From: an uncultured Rikenellaceae bacterium
Lineage (GTDB): Bacteria; Bacteroidota; Bacteroidia; Bacteroidales; Rikenellaceae
Length of the DNA: 12,257 nt
Assembly (NCBI GenBank): GCA_947054185.1
Contig: CAMRVW010000058.1
Location: forward strand, 1 to 12,257
Reading direction: 5' to 3'
This document shows positions 1-7,483 of the stretch, in pieces. Position 1 is the first letter of the stretch. Each line of letters opens with the position of its first letter. Under the pieces are notes generated by a model. It ran no database searches, had not been told where the DNA came from, and saw nothing but the letters and a program-made list of their open reading frames with translations. The position numbers and the translations under genes were made by a program.

Positions 1-86
1 GCAGTGCCAGCAAATCAAAACGGCAGTGCCGGCAAAAACGGCAGTTCCAGCAAAACAAAGTGGCAATTCCCGCAAATCAAAAACGG
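1..86. repeat. Degenerate short tandem repeat beyond the channel gene
   Basis: Four imperfect units begin at 1, 23, 41 and 63, about 22, 18, 22 and 23 bases long. Each opens with GCAGTGCC, GCAGTTCC or GCAATTCC and continues into an A-rich GCAAA part ending in a short ACG or GTG. The array starts at the window edge, so its real length is unknown. It lies just past the stop codon of the minus-strand channel gene. The plus-strand frame that crosses it gives a low-complexity Asn/Gly/Ser/Lys peptide and then runs antisense to the channel gene, so I do not call it coding. No terminator hairpin is evident. Confidence 0.5.
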
Positions 87-107
87 ATCAGTTCCCGTCC
101 ACCCGCC

Positions 108-1358
108 TCAGTCGTCCGTGCGGGGCATGTTGGTGCTTCGCTGGAAGAACCTTAACCCGAACACCCTTGCGGCGTTGAACAGATGCTCCGTTATGCGCGA
201 CACTATGACTTCGTGCTTCTCGAATCCGCGCTCATATGTAAACCCGTATATCTCAAGCGGCAATCCCTGATCGCCCAACGGCAGATAATGAACCACGAGG
301 CTGAGATGATGGTTGACATCATTGTGCGCACGAAGATACGCCGATACGTACGCACGATATAACGAGGCGTTGTTGAGTTCCTCTTGCGGATTGTTCTTGC
401 AATGTTCGACAAGGTCGTCGTAATGAGCCGCGACGACAGGATCGTTCTGCAATGCGGCAAACTCGGCCTCAGACACCGGCCTTACCGACAGCAGGTCTAT
501 GGTGAACGGTCGTTTGAATCGCCGTCCGTCGCCCTCCTCCATGCTTCGCCAGTTGACGAAAGCCTCGCTGACCATCGAGTATATGGGTATCATGGTTACG
601 GTGTTGTCCCAGTTCTTGACCTTGACGGTGTTTACCGACATGTCAATCACCACGCCGTCAGCCCCCTTGCTCTTCATCTCTATCCAGTCGCCGGGGCGCA
701 CCATGTCTTGCGACGACAGCTGAATTGATGCCACAAAACCGAGTATGGTGTCTTTGAACACCAATGTGAGAATGGCCGCCGATGTTGCCAGACTGACCAT
801 TATGGTCGACATCTTTACACCCATGAATATCGACACCATAAGCAACACACCCACGATATACGCTATTATCTTCAACGACTGCACATAGCTCTTGATACTC
901 TTTTTGTGGGTGCGCGGTATCATCATGTATATGTCGGAAGAGGCATCGAGCAATGCCCCCGTCATCACCATAAGGAAGAAAACCACAGAACAGCGCGCCA
1001 ATATGACCACCCCCCGCACCATGCCGTCAGAGAATCCCATCAGTATCTCCTCTATTATCACAACCACAATCAGGGCCTGGACAAAACGCAGCAGACGGCT
1101 GAAAAACTTGCGTGAGGTGAGGGCGTCGGCCCAGTCAACCTTGGCATGCGTCTTGACCTGAATCTTACGCGCGGCCTTGTGCAACACGCCCACCAGCAGC
1201 TTCTTGCATAAAAGATCGAGAAGCCACAATATCAAAAACACTATGCTTATGGCAATCAAGAAGGTGAATATGTTGGTTGCCGAGTGAGAGAGACCCAACT
1301 CTATGAGTATGCGCTGAATATCGTCTATGAACCAAAATTTCTCGGTTACCTCTTTCAT
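108..1358 (-). CDS. ybdG: Mechanosensitive ion channel, MscS superfamily, YbdG (MscM) type
   Basis: An inner-membrane channel of 416 residues, close in length to E. coli YbdG. The family opens under membrane tension and releases solutes during hypo-osmotic shock. Hydrophobic helices lie at about residues 29-50, 92-110, 117-137 and 163-181. The pore-lining helix and conserved MscS core follow at about 183-214, ending FKDTILGFVASIQL. The cytoplasmic beta domain has MVRPGDWIE (219-227), a VNTVKVKNWDN stretch (242-252) and TVTMIP (253-258). The segment SEAFVNWRSMEEGDGRRFKR (264-283) is characteristic of the YbdG branch rather than of small MscS. The start has a sensible N-terminus before the first helix. 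It lies 72 bases after the MFS gene on the same strand and may be co-transcribed with it; I see no convincing TAnnTTTG promoter in the gap. The branch assignment rests on motif recognition only. Confidence 0.9.
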   Translation of the reverse strand: MKEVTEKFWFIDDIQRILIELGLSHSATNIFTFLIAISIVFLILWLLDLLCKKLLVGVLHKAARKIQVKTHAKVDWADALTSRKFFSRLLRFVQALIVVVIIEEILMGFSDGMVRGVVILARCSVVFFLMVMTGALLDASSDIYMMIPRTHKKSIKSYVQSLKIIAYIVGVLLMVSIFMGVKMSTIMVSLATSAAILTLVFKDTILGFVASIQLSSQDMVRPGDWIEMKSKGADGVVIDMSVNTVKVKNWDNTVTMIPIYSMVSEAFVNWRSMEEGDGRRFKRPFTIDLLSVRPVSEAEFAALQNDPVVAAHYDDLVEHCKNNPQEELNNASLYRAYVSAYLRAHNDVNHHLSLVVHYLPLGDQGLPLEIYGFTYERGFEKHEVIVSRITEHLFNAARVFGLRFFQRSTNMPRTDD

Positions 1359-1430
1359 GTTGTCTTACCGTATTTTAAATTTAACTTTTAAAGCCATGCA
1401 AAAACGACACATGGCAAAAACCTTGCAAAA

Positions 1431-2717
1431 TCAATCGTCACGCCTGTTTTTCCTGTATGCCGGCATCACCATGCGCACATATACCGCCAGCGATATCAAG
1501 CAGAAGGCGGCGCACGAGGTGTATGCGGTGGCCAGAGACCAACGGCCGGCAATGAATCCGGCCGCAAGCATGCCTATGCCCACCCCCAAGTCGAACGATG
1601 TCAGATATGTCGATGTCGCCGTTCCGCGCATGTTGTGAGGGGCGACGTTGACAAAGAGACACTGATAGGCGGGCACGCACACCCCGAATCCGACCCCTAT
1701 GGCAAAGGCGCATGCGAAAAAAGCCGTCGGGGCATGCACCGTGCCGAATACCGAAAAAGCCGCTGCAAGCGACACCAAGGCGCATATCGACACCAGGTGT
1801 ATCTTGCCCCTGTCGACCAGACGCCCCGACACCAGCCGCGCCAGCCCCACTCCCACGGCCATGAATATGAAGAAATATCCCGCTCCCTCCACGCCTATCT
1901 CCTTGCCGTACAACACCACGAACGACACCACCATGCCGTAAGGTATGGCAGTGAGCATGTAAGAGAGGGCTGTGGGCAACCCCTTGACGAGTATGAAACG
2001 GTCGAGTGAAAATTTTGGTCGCGCCACCTTGGGCCGCTCGGGATAACGTATGCCGCTCACCGCCATCACACCGCAAAAGGCCATGACCATGCCGCATACC
2101 ACGAGAGGCTCAAAGCCGTAACGCGAATATATCCACACCGACAGCAGCGGCGAGAGCGACATGGCCAGGTTGATGGTAAGACCGTAAAAGCCCATGCCCT
2201 CACCCCTGCGCGCCGACGGCACCACATCTATGGTTATGGTGTTGCCCGACACGGATGTCAAACCCATGAAACCTCCCTGCACAAAACGCACCAACATGAG
2301 CAAAGCGGCCGATGCGACGAACAGATAACCTGCAAACATGGCGGCAAAAGCGGCGAACGACAACAGATAGAGCCTCTTGCGCGAGAAACAGTCGACAATG
2401 TAACCCGATAGCGGACGCACACACAACAGCCCTATGGTGTAACTCGAGAGCACCAACCCCACCTGCGAGGCGTCCACCCCCAACCGCTCGACCAGATAGA
2501 GCGGCATGGACGGCATCAAAAGATAAAAGGCGAAGTTCATCAGAAAATAAGATACGCAACACTGCACGAAGTTGCGGTTCCAAAGCGCAGGCATGACGGC
2601 GTCCCCGGGAGAGACACTCATGCAACCGTCACCGCACTCCTTCTGCACCACAGCCGATGCACCTGCCGCCATGTCATTGCTTGCGGCACACTCCCCTTCT
2701 TTAACAAGGCCGTCCAT
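1431..2717 (-). CDS. Major facilitator superfamily transporter
   Basis: A 428-residue inner-membrane transporter with about twelve hydrophobic helices in two halves. The loop after TM2 carries the MFS-type signature GYIVDCFSRKRLYLLS (about residues 104-119), and the matching second-half loop is SGRLVDRGKIHLV. FVQGGFMG and the GMGFYG region are typical of TM4-TM5 in drug or metabolite exporters of this class. The substrate cannot be read from sequence. Residues 1-41 form an unusual Cys- and Ala-rich hydrophilic extension before the first helix, so translation might instead begin at Met33 or Met42. The first ATG is only 9 bases after the stop of the upstream methyltransferase gene, which fits translational coupling, and I kept it. 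The gene is probably in one operon with that methyltransferase. Confidence 0.88.
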   Translation of the reverse strand: MDGLVKEGECAASNDMAAGASAVVQKECGDGCMSVSPGDAVMPALWNRNFVQCCVSYFLMNFAFYLLMPSMPLYLVERLGVDASQVGLVLSSYTIGLLCVRPLSGYIVDCFSRKRLYLLSFAAFAAMFAGYLFVASAALLMLVRFVQGGFMGLTSVSGNTITIDVVPSARRGEGMGFYGLTINLAMSLSPLLSVWIYSRYGFEPLVVCGMVMAFCGVMAVSGIRYPERPKVARPKFSLDRFILVKGLPTALSYMLTAIPYGMVVSFVVLYGKEIGVEGAGYFFIFMAVGVGLARLVSGRLVDRGKIHLVSICALVSLAAAFSVFGTVHAPTAFFACAFAIGVGFGVCVPAYQCLFVNVAPHNMRGTATSTYLTSFDLGVGIGMLAAGFIAGRWSLATAYTSCAAFCLISLAVYVRMVMPAYRKNRRDD

Positions 2718-2726
2718 AATTCACTG

Positions 2727-3374
2727 TCATTTAACGCGTATCATGCTAAGGCCGTCACGCAGCGGCACTATCACCACCTCCACCCTGACGTCTTGCGCCA
2801 CCATGTCATTAAAGCGTATGAGGGCCGATGTGTGGTCGTCGCGCTTTTCGGGCACCGAGGCCACCTTGCCGTCCCATAGTGTGTTGTCGGCAAGTATGAA
2901 CGAGCCGGGGTGCAGGTGTCCGCCATCCATGAGCATGCGGTAATAGTCGGAATATTCGCGCTTGTCGCCGTCCATGTACACAAGGTCGTAACATGCCCCG
3001 AGGCGCGGCACCACCTCAAGGGCGTCGCCTATGTGTATCCTTATCTTGTCGGCAAGGCCGGCGCGGGCGACGAACGACGACGAGAGCGGCTCCAGCTCGT
3101 CGTCGGGGTCGACGGTGTCTATACAGGCGCCGTCGTCGAGCCCCTGGGCCATGGCTATGGCAGAGTAACCGGTGAAGGTGCCTATCTCAAGCACACGCCG
3201 CGGACGCAACATGCGCACCATCATCTCCATCATCTTGCCCTGTATGTGACCCGACAGCATGCGCGGCTGAACCGCCTGCAAATGGGTGGCGCGATCGAGC
3301 TCTCTCAATATGTCGCTCTCGGGCGTGGAGTGGCTCCTTACGTAATGGTCGAGCTCGTTGCGGTTATATTGCAT
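2727..3374 (-). CDS. SAM-dependent O-methyltransferase, COG4122 family (YrrM/TrmR or COMT-like)
   Basis: A 215-residue cytoplasmic class I methyltransferase. The SAM-binding motif I is VLEIGTFTGYSA (61-72), preceded by the family's Q-G-KMMEMMVRM helix. The acidic TVDPDDE (87-93) binds the SAM ribose. The divalent-metal ligands of this family are expected at YMDGDKREY (133-141, Asp135) and LADNTLWDGKV (161-171, Asp163-Asn164). All catalytic landmarks are present. Members methylate hydroxyls on catechols, flavonoids or CoA esters, and B. subtilis YrrM (TrmR) makes 5-methoxyuridine in tRNA. Which substrate applies here is not readable, though several other RNA-modification genes are nearby. It leads a short operon with the MFS transporter and diverges from the small membrane protein gene. 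Confidence 0.88.
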   Translation of the reverse strand: MQYNRNELDHYVRSHSTPESDILRELDRATHLQAVQPRMLSGHIQGKMMEMMVRMLRPRRVLEIGTFTGYSAIAMAQGLDDGACIDTVDPDDELEPLSSSFVARAGLADKIRIHIGDALEVVPRLGACYDLVYMDGDKREYSDYYRMLMDGGHLHPGSFILADNTLWDGKVASVPEKRDDHTSALIRFNDMVAQDVRVEVVIVPLRDGLSMIRVK

Positions 3375-3384
3375 GATTAAAAAT

Positions 3385-3416
3385 TTTGTTCAAAGATAAT
3401 AAAAATATTACCTTTG
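3385..3416 (+). promoter_or_regulatory. Bacteroidetes-type promoter for the small membrane protein
   Basis: TTTG at 3385-3388 (-33 element), 20 bases, then TACCTTTG at 3409-3416, an exact TAnnTTTG -7 element. The ATG follows 27 bases later. It faces right, inside the 69-bp divergent region, and overlaps the leftward promoter. Confidence 0.75.
3391..3398 (-). promoter_or_regulatory. -7 element for the O-methyltransferase operon
   Basis: The minus strand reads TATCTTTG, an exact TAnnTTTG match, about 17 bases ahead of the methyltransferase ATG. No clear TTTG sits at the -33 spacing. The element lies inside the span of the rightward promoter, so the two divergent genes probably compete for, or share control of, the same DNA. 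Confidence 0.55.
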
Positions 3417-3443
3417 CACCGATAATCTTAAACGACTTGAAAA

Positions 3444-3764
3444 ATGGGATTTTTTTCAGCTAACAGAAGCTCGAACTTTTTGTTCCTCGCCCTTCTCTTC
3501 TTCTCTATCGGCATGCTGGTGATACTGAACAAGGCGGGACTGATATCTCCGAGGATATACGCCACCCTTATGACATGGCAGGCTCTTGCCGTGGCCACAG
3601 GCGTATATCTGCTGTGCACACGCCAACTCATCGCAGGCATATTGATAACCGCCCTCGGTCTTGTGGCCATGTTCAACGTGTTCAACCTGTTGAGCATCAT
3701 AGGCACACCCGGCGTTCTGCTCATAATGGCCGCCATAATGATGATTTGTTATCTGCGCAGATAA
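3444..3764 (+). CDS. Small integral membrane protein, LiaF/DUF5668-like transmembrane domain
   Basis: A 106-residue protein that is almost entirely membrane. Four hydrophobic helices lie at about 10-29, 39-57, 61-81 and 84-102, with a short charged start and a positive LRR end. The pattern of a first helix ending in NKAGLISP, a second with WQALAVATGVYLL and a third with GILITALGLVAMFN resembles the transmembrane module seen at the N-terminus of LiaF and DUF5668 proteins, here without a soluble C-terminal domain. This assignment is by resemblance only and no biochemical role is known to me. It stands alone, with its own promoter and its own terminator. Confidence 0.7.
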   Translation: MGFFSANRSSNFLFLALLFFSIGMLVILNKAGLISPRIYATLMTWQALAVATGVYLLCTRQLIAGILITALGLVAMFNVFNLLSIIGTPGVLLIMAAIMMICYLRR

Positions 3765-3788
3765 GAGCAAGGCTCAAAAAAAGATGCA

Positions 3789-3822
3789 CGGCGAAGGGGA
3801 TCTCCTTTTCGCCGTTTTTTTT
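3789..3822 (+). terminator. Rho-independent terminator
   Basis: A hairpin of about 11-12 bp runs from CGGCGAAGGGGA to the matching TCCTTTTCGCCG (two G-T pairs, a tiny loop around ATCT) at 3789-3814 and is followed by eight T's. It ends the small membrane protein gene. Eight A's just upstream (3775-3782, with one interruption) suggest it may also stop the convergent cytidine deaminase transcript. Confidence 0.85.
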
Positions 3823-3867
3823 CGCTTGAAACCCGAACTTATGCCGCCCCCTGTGGCCACGCCGACG

Positions 3868-4299
3868 TCATATCCCGGAAAAGGCGAAGGGCAGCAGCTC
3901 GGCGGCGGAGTCGAGCGTCACATACCCGCCGCCGTAACGGAATATCACCTCGAAGGGTGTGCCCTGCATGTTTTGGGCATCGAGCAACGACTGCCTGCAT
4001 ATACCGCACGGCGATATGTCCATGCCGGCACCTCCTGCCGAGGCGACCACCGCAACGGCCACTATGACGGCGTCAGCCCCCGAGGCAAACACCGCCGACA
4101 ACATGGCCCGCTCGGCACACACCCCCGCAGGATATGACGGGCTCTCCCAGTTGGCACCTTTGATTATACGGCCCGAGCCCAACAGGGCCGCCGCGCCGAC
4201 CGATATGCCCGAATATGGCGCACGGCTCAACGCGAGAGCCTCACCGGCCGCCTCGACAACCTTTTCCAGATGGCGAGGCACTGAAACGGACTTCTGCAT
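3868..4299 (-). CDS. cdd: Cytidine deaminase
   Basis: A 143-residue cytoplasmic zinc enzyme that converts cytidine and deoxycytidine to uridine forms in pyrimidine salvage. Zinc and catalytic residues are in place: Cys61-Ala-Glu63 in GVCAERAML, and Cys98 and Cys101 in SPCGICRQ. Three Cys ligands plus the catalytic Glu mark the small tetrameric class. The substrate-pocket Asn-x-Glu appears as NWES (50-53). The length is ordinary for the class. It starts 13 bases after the lpxB stop on the same strand and is probably co-transcribed with lpxB. Confidence 0.93.
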   Translation of the reverse strand: MQKSVSVPRHLEKVVEAAGEALALSRAPYSGISVGAAALLGSGRIIKGANWESPSYPAGVCAERAMLSAVFASGADAVIVAVAVVASAGGAGMDISPCGICRQSLLDAQNMQGTPFEVIFRYGGGYVTLDSAAELLPFAFSGI

Positions 4300-4312
4300 A
4301 AGTTATGTTATT

Positions 4313-5458
4313 TTACTCGTTTTGAGACCGCCTCAACAGCTCCACCATCTTGGCGGCCACACGTGCCGAGGCTCCCGCAGTGCCCATGGCCTCGGTGAGG
4401 AGCCTGAAGTCGGCCAGCATGGCGTCGTGCCTGTCGCCCCCCGGCATTATGGCGCGCAACTCATCGACAGCCACACTCACAACCATGTTTTTGTAAAGCA
4501 ACTCGCGCACCACCTCGCGCCCCATCACTATATTGACCAACGACACCCACCTGAGCTTGAGAAACAGCCTGCCTATGGCCGCCGACACATGGTTACACCA
4601 GTAACATACCAGCTCGGGAGTGCCCAGCAGAGCCGTCTCGAGCGTGGCGGTGCCGCTGGTCACTATCGCGGCCGAGGAGTGCGACAATATCTCGTATGTC
4701 TTGTCGCAGAGCAAGACGACGTTGCCTGCATTGCCGGCCATGTTTTTGCGATAGACCTGCTCGTCGAGCCACGGCACACCGGCAATGACGAACTGACAAT
4801 CGGGAAAGTGCGATGCCACCTCAATCATGAACGGCAGATTGTAAGATATCTCGTTGCGCCTGCTTCCTGCCAACAACGCCACCACGGGACGATCGTCGAG
4901 ACCGGCTGCGCGCAAGAACTCCTCTTTGGTCGAGAGCACCTTGTTGCGCTCCTCTATGGCATCCATTATGGGGTTGCCGAAATAGTGTGACTCTATGCCG
5001 TGACGACGGAAATAGTCGACCTCAAAAGGAAATATCACGAACAGCTCGTCGACATAACGGCGTATCTTCTTCACGCGCGACTCTTTCCATGCCCACACCT
5101 TGGGCGCTATGTAATAATAGGTGCGTATGCCGTGTTTTTTGGCGAAGGCTGCCATGCGCAGGTTGAATCCGGCATAGTCTATCAATATCAGCACGTCGGG
5201 CTTGAAGGCGAGCATGTCGCGACGGCACAACCTGATGAAGCCCATCAGCTTGCGCGCATTTACAAGCACCTCCCAGAAACCCATTATGGCCGTCTCGCGA
5301 TAGTGTTTGACCATGTTGTGCCCACCCGCCACAGAGGCCATGCGGTCGCCGCCCCAGAAACGAAACTCCGCCTGCGGATCGTTGCGTCTTATCGCCTCCA
5401 GAAGATTGGCCCCGTGAAGATCGCCCGAGGCCTCGCCCACTATAACATAATATCTCAT
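4313..5458 (-). CDS. lpxB: Lipid-A-disaccharide synthase
   Basis: A 381-residue membrane-associated glycosyltransferase (family GT19), full length. It joins UDP-2,3-diacylglucosamine and lipid X into the lipid A disaccharide 1-phosphate, releasing UDP. Landmarks are the N-terminal GEASGDLHGANL (8-19), the acidic ILIDYAGFNLR (91-101), YYYIAPKVWAWKESRVKKI (114-132), the FPFEVDYF segment (143-150), GNPIMDAI (161-168) and the C-terminal nucleotide-binding stretch around TSGTATLETALLGTPELVCY. Its presence shows the organism makes a lipid A outer membrane. It may begin a short unit with cdd. The 230-bp space upstream separates it from trmD, and I found no consensus promoter there. Confidence 0.96.
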   Translation of the reverse strand: MRYYVIVGEASGDLHGANLLEAIRRNDPQAEFRFWGGDRMASVAGGHNMVKHYRETAIMGFWEVLVNARKLMGFIRLCRRDMLAFKPDVLILIDYAGFNLRMAAFAKKHGIRTYYYIAPKVWAWKESRVKKIRRYVDELFVIFPFEVDYFRRHGIESHYFGNPIMDAIEERNKVLSTKEEFLRAAGLDDRPVVALLAGSRRNEISYNLPFMIEVASHFPDCQFVIAGVPWLDEQVYRKNMAGNAGNVVLLCDKTYEILSHSSAAIVTSGTATLETALLGTPELVCYWCNHVSAAIGRLFLKLRWVSLVNIVMGREVVRELLYKNMVVSVAVDELRAIMPGGDRHDAMLADFRLLTEAMGTAGASARVAAKMVELLRRSQNE

Positions 5459-5545
5459 ATCATTCCGTTTTTACCGGTTGTTTCACAACGCTTTACACCT
5501 TTATGCCGTCTTGTCCCGTCGGGCGGCGGCGGGTGGTAGCGGTCT

Positions 5546-5612
5546 GTGCCTTTGTCACTTTATATTGCCCTTGTGACTTTGCGACTGTCATTGTGCCTTT
5601 GAGCATTTGCCC
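5546..5612. repeat. Degenerate TTTG-word repeats in the trmD-lpxB gap
   Basis: The plus strand repeats short words built on CTTTG and GTGACTTT. GTGCCTTTG occurs twice exactly (5546-5554 and 5593-5601), with CCTTGTGACTTT and GCATTTGCC between or beside them. They fill the middle of the 230-bp space between trmD and lpxB. On the minus strand, after AGGAG and two bases, an ATG opens a 23-codon frame (5588-5659) running into these words. I regard it as chance because the spacing is too tight and the peptide has no recognisable features. Confidence 0.4.
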
Positions 5613-5688
5613 TGTCGAAAGGATTGTTCATTAATTAATTGCACCGCCTCTTTTTCCATAACTCCTTATCAGTTTTTACGATAACAGC

Positions 5689-6366
5689 TTATCGCTCCAG
5701 CAGATCGGGACGCAGACGCTCTGTGCGTTCCAGGGCCTGACCCTCCTGCCACTTCGATATCTCCTTGAAGTTACCCGACAGAAGCACGTCGGGCACCCTC
5801 CAGCCGTTGAACTCGGCGGGTCGCGTATATACGGGCGGGGCCAGAAGGTTGTCCTGGAAGGTGTCGGTAAGGGCCGAGGCCTCGTCGCCTATTGCGCCCG
5901 GCACTATGCGCACAACGCTGTCGACAATGACCGCCGCGGCCAACTCACCGCCCGTCAGCACATAATCGCCGATAGATATCTCGCGCGTTATAAGATGCTC
6001 GCGCACACGGTGGTCGACACCTTTGTAATGTCCGCACAATATTATTATGTTGCCCAACAGCGAGAGCGAATTGGCACACTGCTGGGTGAGCTTCTCGCCG
6101 TCGGGCGATGTGTATATCACCTCGTCATAGCGACGACGGCTTTGCAGGTCGGTTATGCAGCGCCATATAGGCTCTATCTTCATCACCATGCCCGCCTCGC
6201 CGCCAAAGGGATAATCGTCGACGGTGCGGCGGCTGTCGTCGGTATAATCGCGCAGGTTGTGCACCTCTATCTCGACAAGGCCCTTGTTTTGCGCGCGTTT
6301 TATGATGGAGTGGCCGAGCGGACTCTCCAGCAGCTCGGGCAACACGGTTACTATATCTATCCTCAT
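5689..6366 (-). CDS. trmD: tRNA (guanine-N1-)-methyltransferase TrmD
   Basis: A 225-residue cytoplasmic SPOUT methyltransferase that makes m1G37 next to the anticodon of tRNAs reading CNN codons, which prevents frameshifting. Visible landmarks are the start MRIDIVTVLPELLESPLGHS, the FGGEAGMVMK loop (54-63), IIILCGHYKGVDHRV (107-121) and EISIGDYVLTGGELAA (129-144), which are parts of the trefoil-knot SAM site. Arg153 in VVRIVPGAIG and Asp168 in LTDTF match the catalytic Arg and Asp of the family, followed by PPVYTRPAEFNGWRVPDVLLSGN. It starts inside the stop of the preceding hydrolase gene (shared ATGA), so it is translationally coupled. It is usually next to rpsP, rimM and rplS in other phyla; here it is not. 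Confidence 0.97.
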   Translation of the reverse strand: MRIDIVTVLPELLESPLGHSIIKRAQNKGLVEIEVHNLRDYTDDSRRTVDDYPFGGEAGMVMKIEPIWRCITDLQSRRRYDEVIYTSPDGEKLTQQCANSLSLLGNIIILCGHYKGVDHRVREHLITREISIGDYVLTGGELAAAVIVDSVVRIVPGAIGDEASALTDTFQDNLLAPPVYTRPAEFNGWRVPDVLLSGNFKEISKWQEGQALERTERLRPDLLER

Positions 6367-7067
6367 ACCACCTCCGGCATATCGACACTTCCTCGCAACA
6401 CTTCGTAAACGAACGGGTTATAGGCCGCCTCGTGGGCCAGGGTGCTGCTGTTGCCATGGCCGGGCAATATGCGCACATCGCCGCCCAAGGGCAATATCGT
6501 CTTTGTTATGCTCTCCATGAGGGTGTCATAGTCGCCGCCGGGCAGGTCGGTGCGTCCTATGCTGCCGGCAAAGAGCGTGTCGCCCACGAAGAGAGTGGCG
6601 CTCTCGGGCTCGAAGAACGACACCCCGCCGGGAGTGTGTCCGGGAGTGTGGAGCACCCTGAGCACCGTATCGCCAAAGGTTATCTCATCTTTAACAGAGA
6701 GGTCGACATCAACCGCAGGCACCATATCGTCGGTAACCGTCATGCCGAACATGCGACCGTGGCCAGGTGCCGACTCCAGCACGTCAATATCGCGCGCATC
6801 CATCGCCAAGGGTATGCCGTAACGCTCTTTGAGCCGCTTGACGCCCGTGATATGGTCGACATGACCGTGAGTACACAACGCCATGACGGGCCTGAGACCC
6901 TTTCGGGCGATGTAATCGTCCATGCGCGAGAACTCCTCGTCGCCATAGGCGCCGCAGTCTATCACGACAGCCTCTCCGCTCCCGTCGCTGACCACGTAAC
7001 ACAACTCCCTGAACATGTTGCAGGGAAAGGTTTTCACTGTTATCATATTGTCTGTTTTTGTTGTCAT
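6363..7067 (-). CDS. Metallo-beta-lactamase-fold hydrolase, glyoxalase II-like
   Basis: A 234-residue cytoplasmic hydrolase. The two-metal site is complete: THGHVDH (66-72, with His67, His69, Asp71 and His72), His144 in TPGHTPGG, Asp163 in FVGDTLFAGSIGRTDLPGG and His204 in LPGHGNSS. This pattern belongs to hydroxyacylglutathione-hydrolase-like proteins of the YcbL type, which lack the C-terminal glutathione-binding domain of true GloB. The substrate is therefore unproven and may be another thioester. Translation may start at Met8 rather than Met1, since the extra N-terminal residues are low-complexity. The gene overlaps trmD by ATGA. Its transcript may begin far upstream at the promoter near 7484, which would give a leader of about 400 bases. 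Confidence 0.9.
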   Translation of the reverse strand: MTTKTDNMITVKTFPCNMFRELCYVVSDGSGEAVVIDCGAYGDEEFSRMDDYIARKGLRPVMALCTHGHVDHITGVKRLKERYGIPLAMDARDIDVLESAPGHGRMFGMTVTDDMVPAVDVDLSVKDEITFGDTVLRVLHTPGHTPGGVSFFEPESATLFVGDTLFAGSIGRTDLPGGDYDTLMESITKTILPLGGDVRILPGHGNSSTLAHEAAYNPFVYEVLRGSVDMPEVV

Positions 7068-7295
7068 ATTTGGTCATTGTGCCGGTTGGGGGCTTGCATG
7101 CTTTGCGGTGGTTTTGCGGGCTTTTTGTCTCCGCAGGCTTTGGGCCGCAAGGCTCACGCGCCGAATGGTTTTCCGCCGGCTTTGCCGCTTTCCCGGCATG
7201 CTCCCGCACCGGCAGGCTTTGGATCCGGCAGGGCGACCGAGGTTACGAAGCCGCAACGGGCCGACCCTCACTCGCGGAGGCCCGTGCACCGCAAG
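7068..7295. other. GC-rich intergenic stretch with GGCTTTG words
   Basis: I find no convincing gene here. The plus strand repeats GGCTTTG exactly at 7136-7142, 7178-7184 and 7215-7221, twice preceded by GCA. Weaker versions lie at about 7100 and 7119. The minus-strand frame (7074-7289) is a basic, low-complexity peptide and looks like chance. The stretch would form the distal leader of the hydrolase-trmD transcript if the promoter at 7484 is used. Confidence 0.35.
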
Positions 7296-7373
7296 TTAAT
7301 ATAGAACGCTCTGTACCTTAAGCCCGCCCACACCGTTCCACAAGTGCAGTGCTTGGCCCCGAGGGTCGGCCCG
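7257..7373. repeat. 13-bp perfect long-range inverted repeat
   Basis: CGGGCCGACCCTC at 7257-7269 is the exact reverse complement of GAGGGTCGGCCCG at 7361-7373, with 91 bases between. Beyond an AA/AA mismatch, two more pairs (GC/GC) extend it. One arm falls inside the candidate small ORF and the other 27 bases beyond its stop. In RNA this would close a large GC-rich fold. Confidence 0.6.
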
Positions 7374-7454
7374 AAGCTCCGTCATGCCAAACGACACTTT
7401 CACCATGTCCCAACACCCGCGTGGCAACTCCGCCCCGGCGGTCTTTCGCCGCAT
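7296..7454 (-). CDS. Candidate small ORF or leader peptide, 52 residues
   Basis: An ATG preceded directly by GAGGAGG opens a 52-codon frame ending in TAA. It begins about 30 bases downstream of a good promoter at 7484-7512. The peptide starts MRRKTAGAELPRG and ends NGVGGLKVQSVLY, with two Trp and one Cys; I do not recognise it. Points in favour are the promoter, the purine-rich site and a frame that closes soon after. Points against are that the purine run touches the ATG without spacing, and that CGG and GGG codons are common here although the neighbouring genes prefer CGC and GGC. Internal starts at Met17 or Met24 are possible. It may instead be part of a structured leader RNA for the hydrolase-trmD operon. 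Confidence 0.28.
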   Translation of the reverse strand: MRRKTAGAELPRGCWDMVKVSFGMTELRADPRGQALHLWNGVGGLKVQSVLY

Positions 7455-7483
7455 CCTCCTCAAAAAAACCAGCCCCGCGACCC

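Noticed and set aside
1..86. CRISPR array
   Set aside because: The units are adjacent and degenerate with no spacers, and no cas genes are present.
4..270. Plus-strand 88-codon frame over the first repeat
   Set aside because: The first part is low-complexity repeat and the rest is antisense to a well-supported channel gene.
3959..4990. Long plus-strand frame of 343 codons antisense to cdd and lpxB
   Set aside because: It is His-rich, typical of antisense frames in GC-rich genes, and crosses two clear conserved genes on the other strand.
5588..5659. 23-codon frame after trmD with AGGAG two bases before ATG
   Set aside because: The spacing is too tight for initiation and the frame ends inside degenerate repeats.
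5679..5694. Hairpin CGATAA/TTATCG over the trmD stop codon as a terminator
   Set aside because: The stem is only 6 bp and AT-rich, and no T-run follows on the minus strand.
6432..7304. Plus-strand 290-codon frame
   Set aside because: It is antisense to the metallo-hydrolase and then runs into intergenic repeats; no family motif is visible.
7068..7480. Known riboswitch, RNase P RNA or SRP RNA in the GC-rich leader
   Set aside because: I looked for cobalamin, TPP and SRP core motifs and found none, so no RNA family is claimed.
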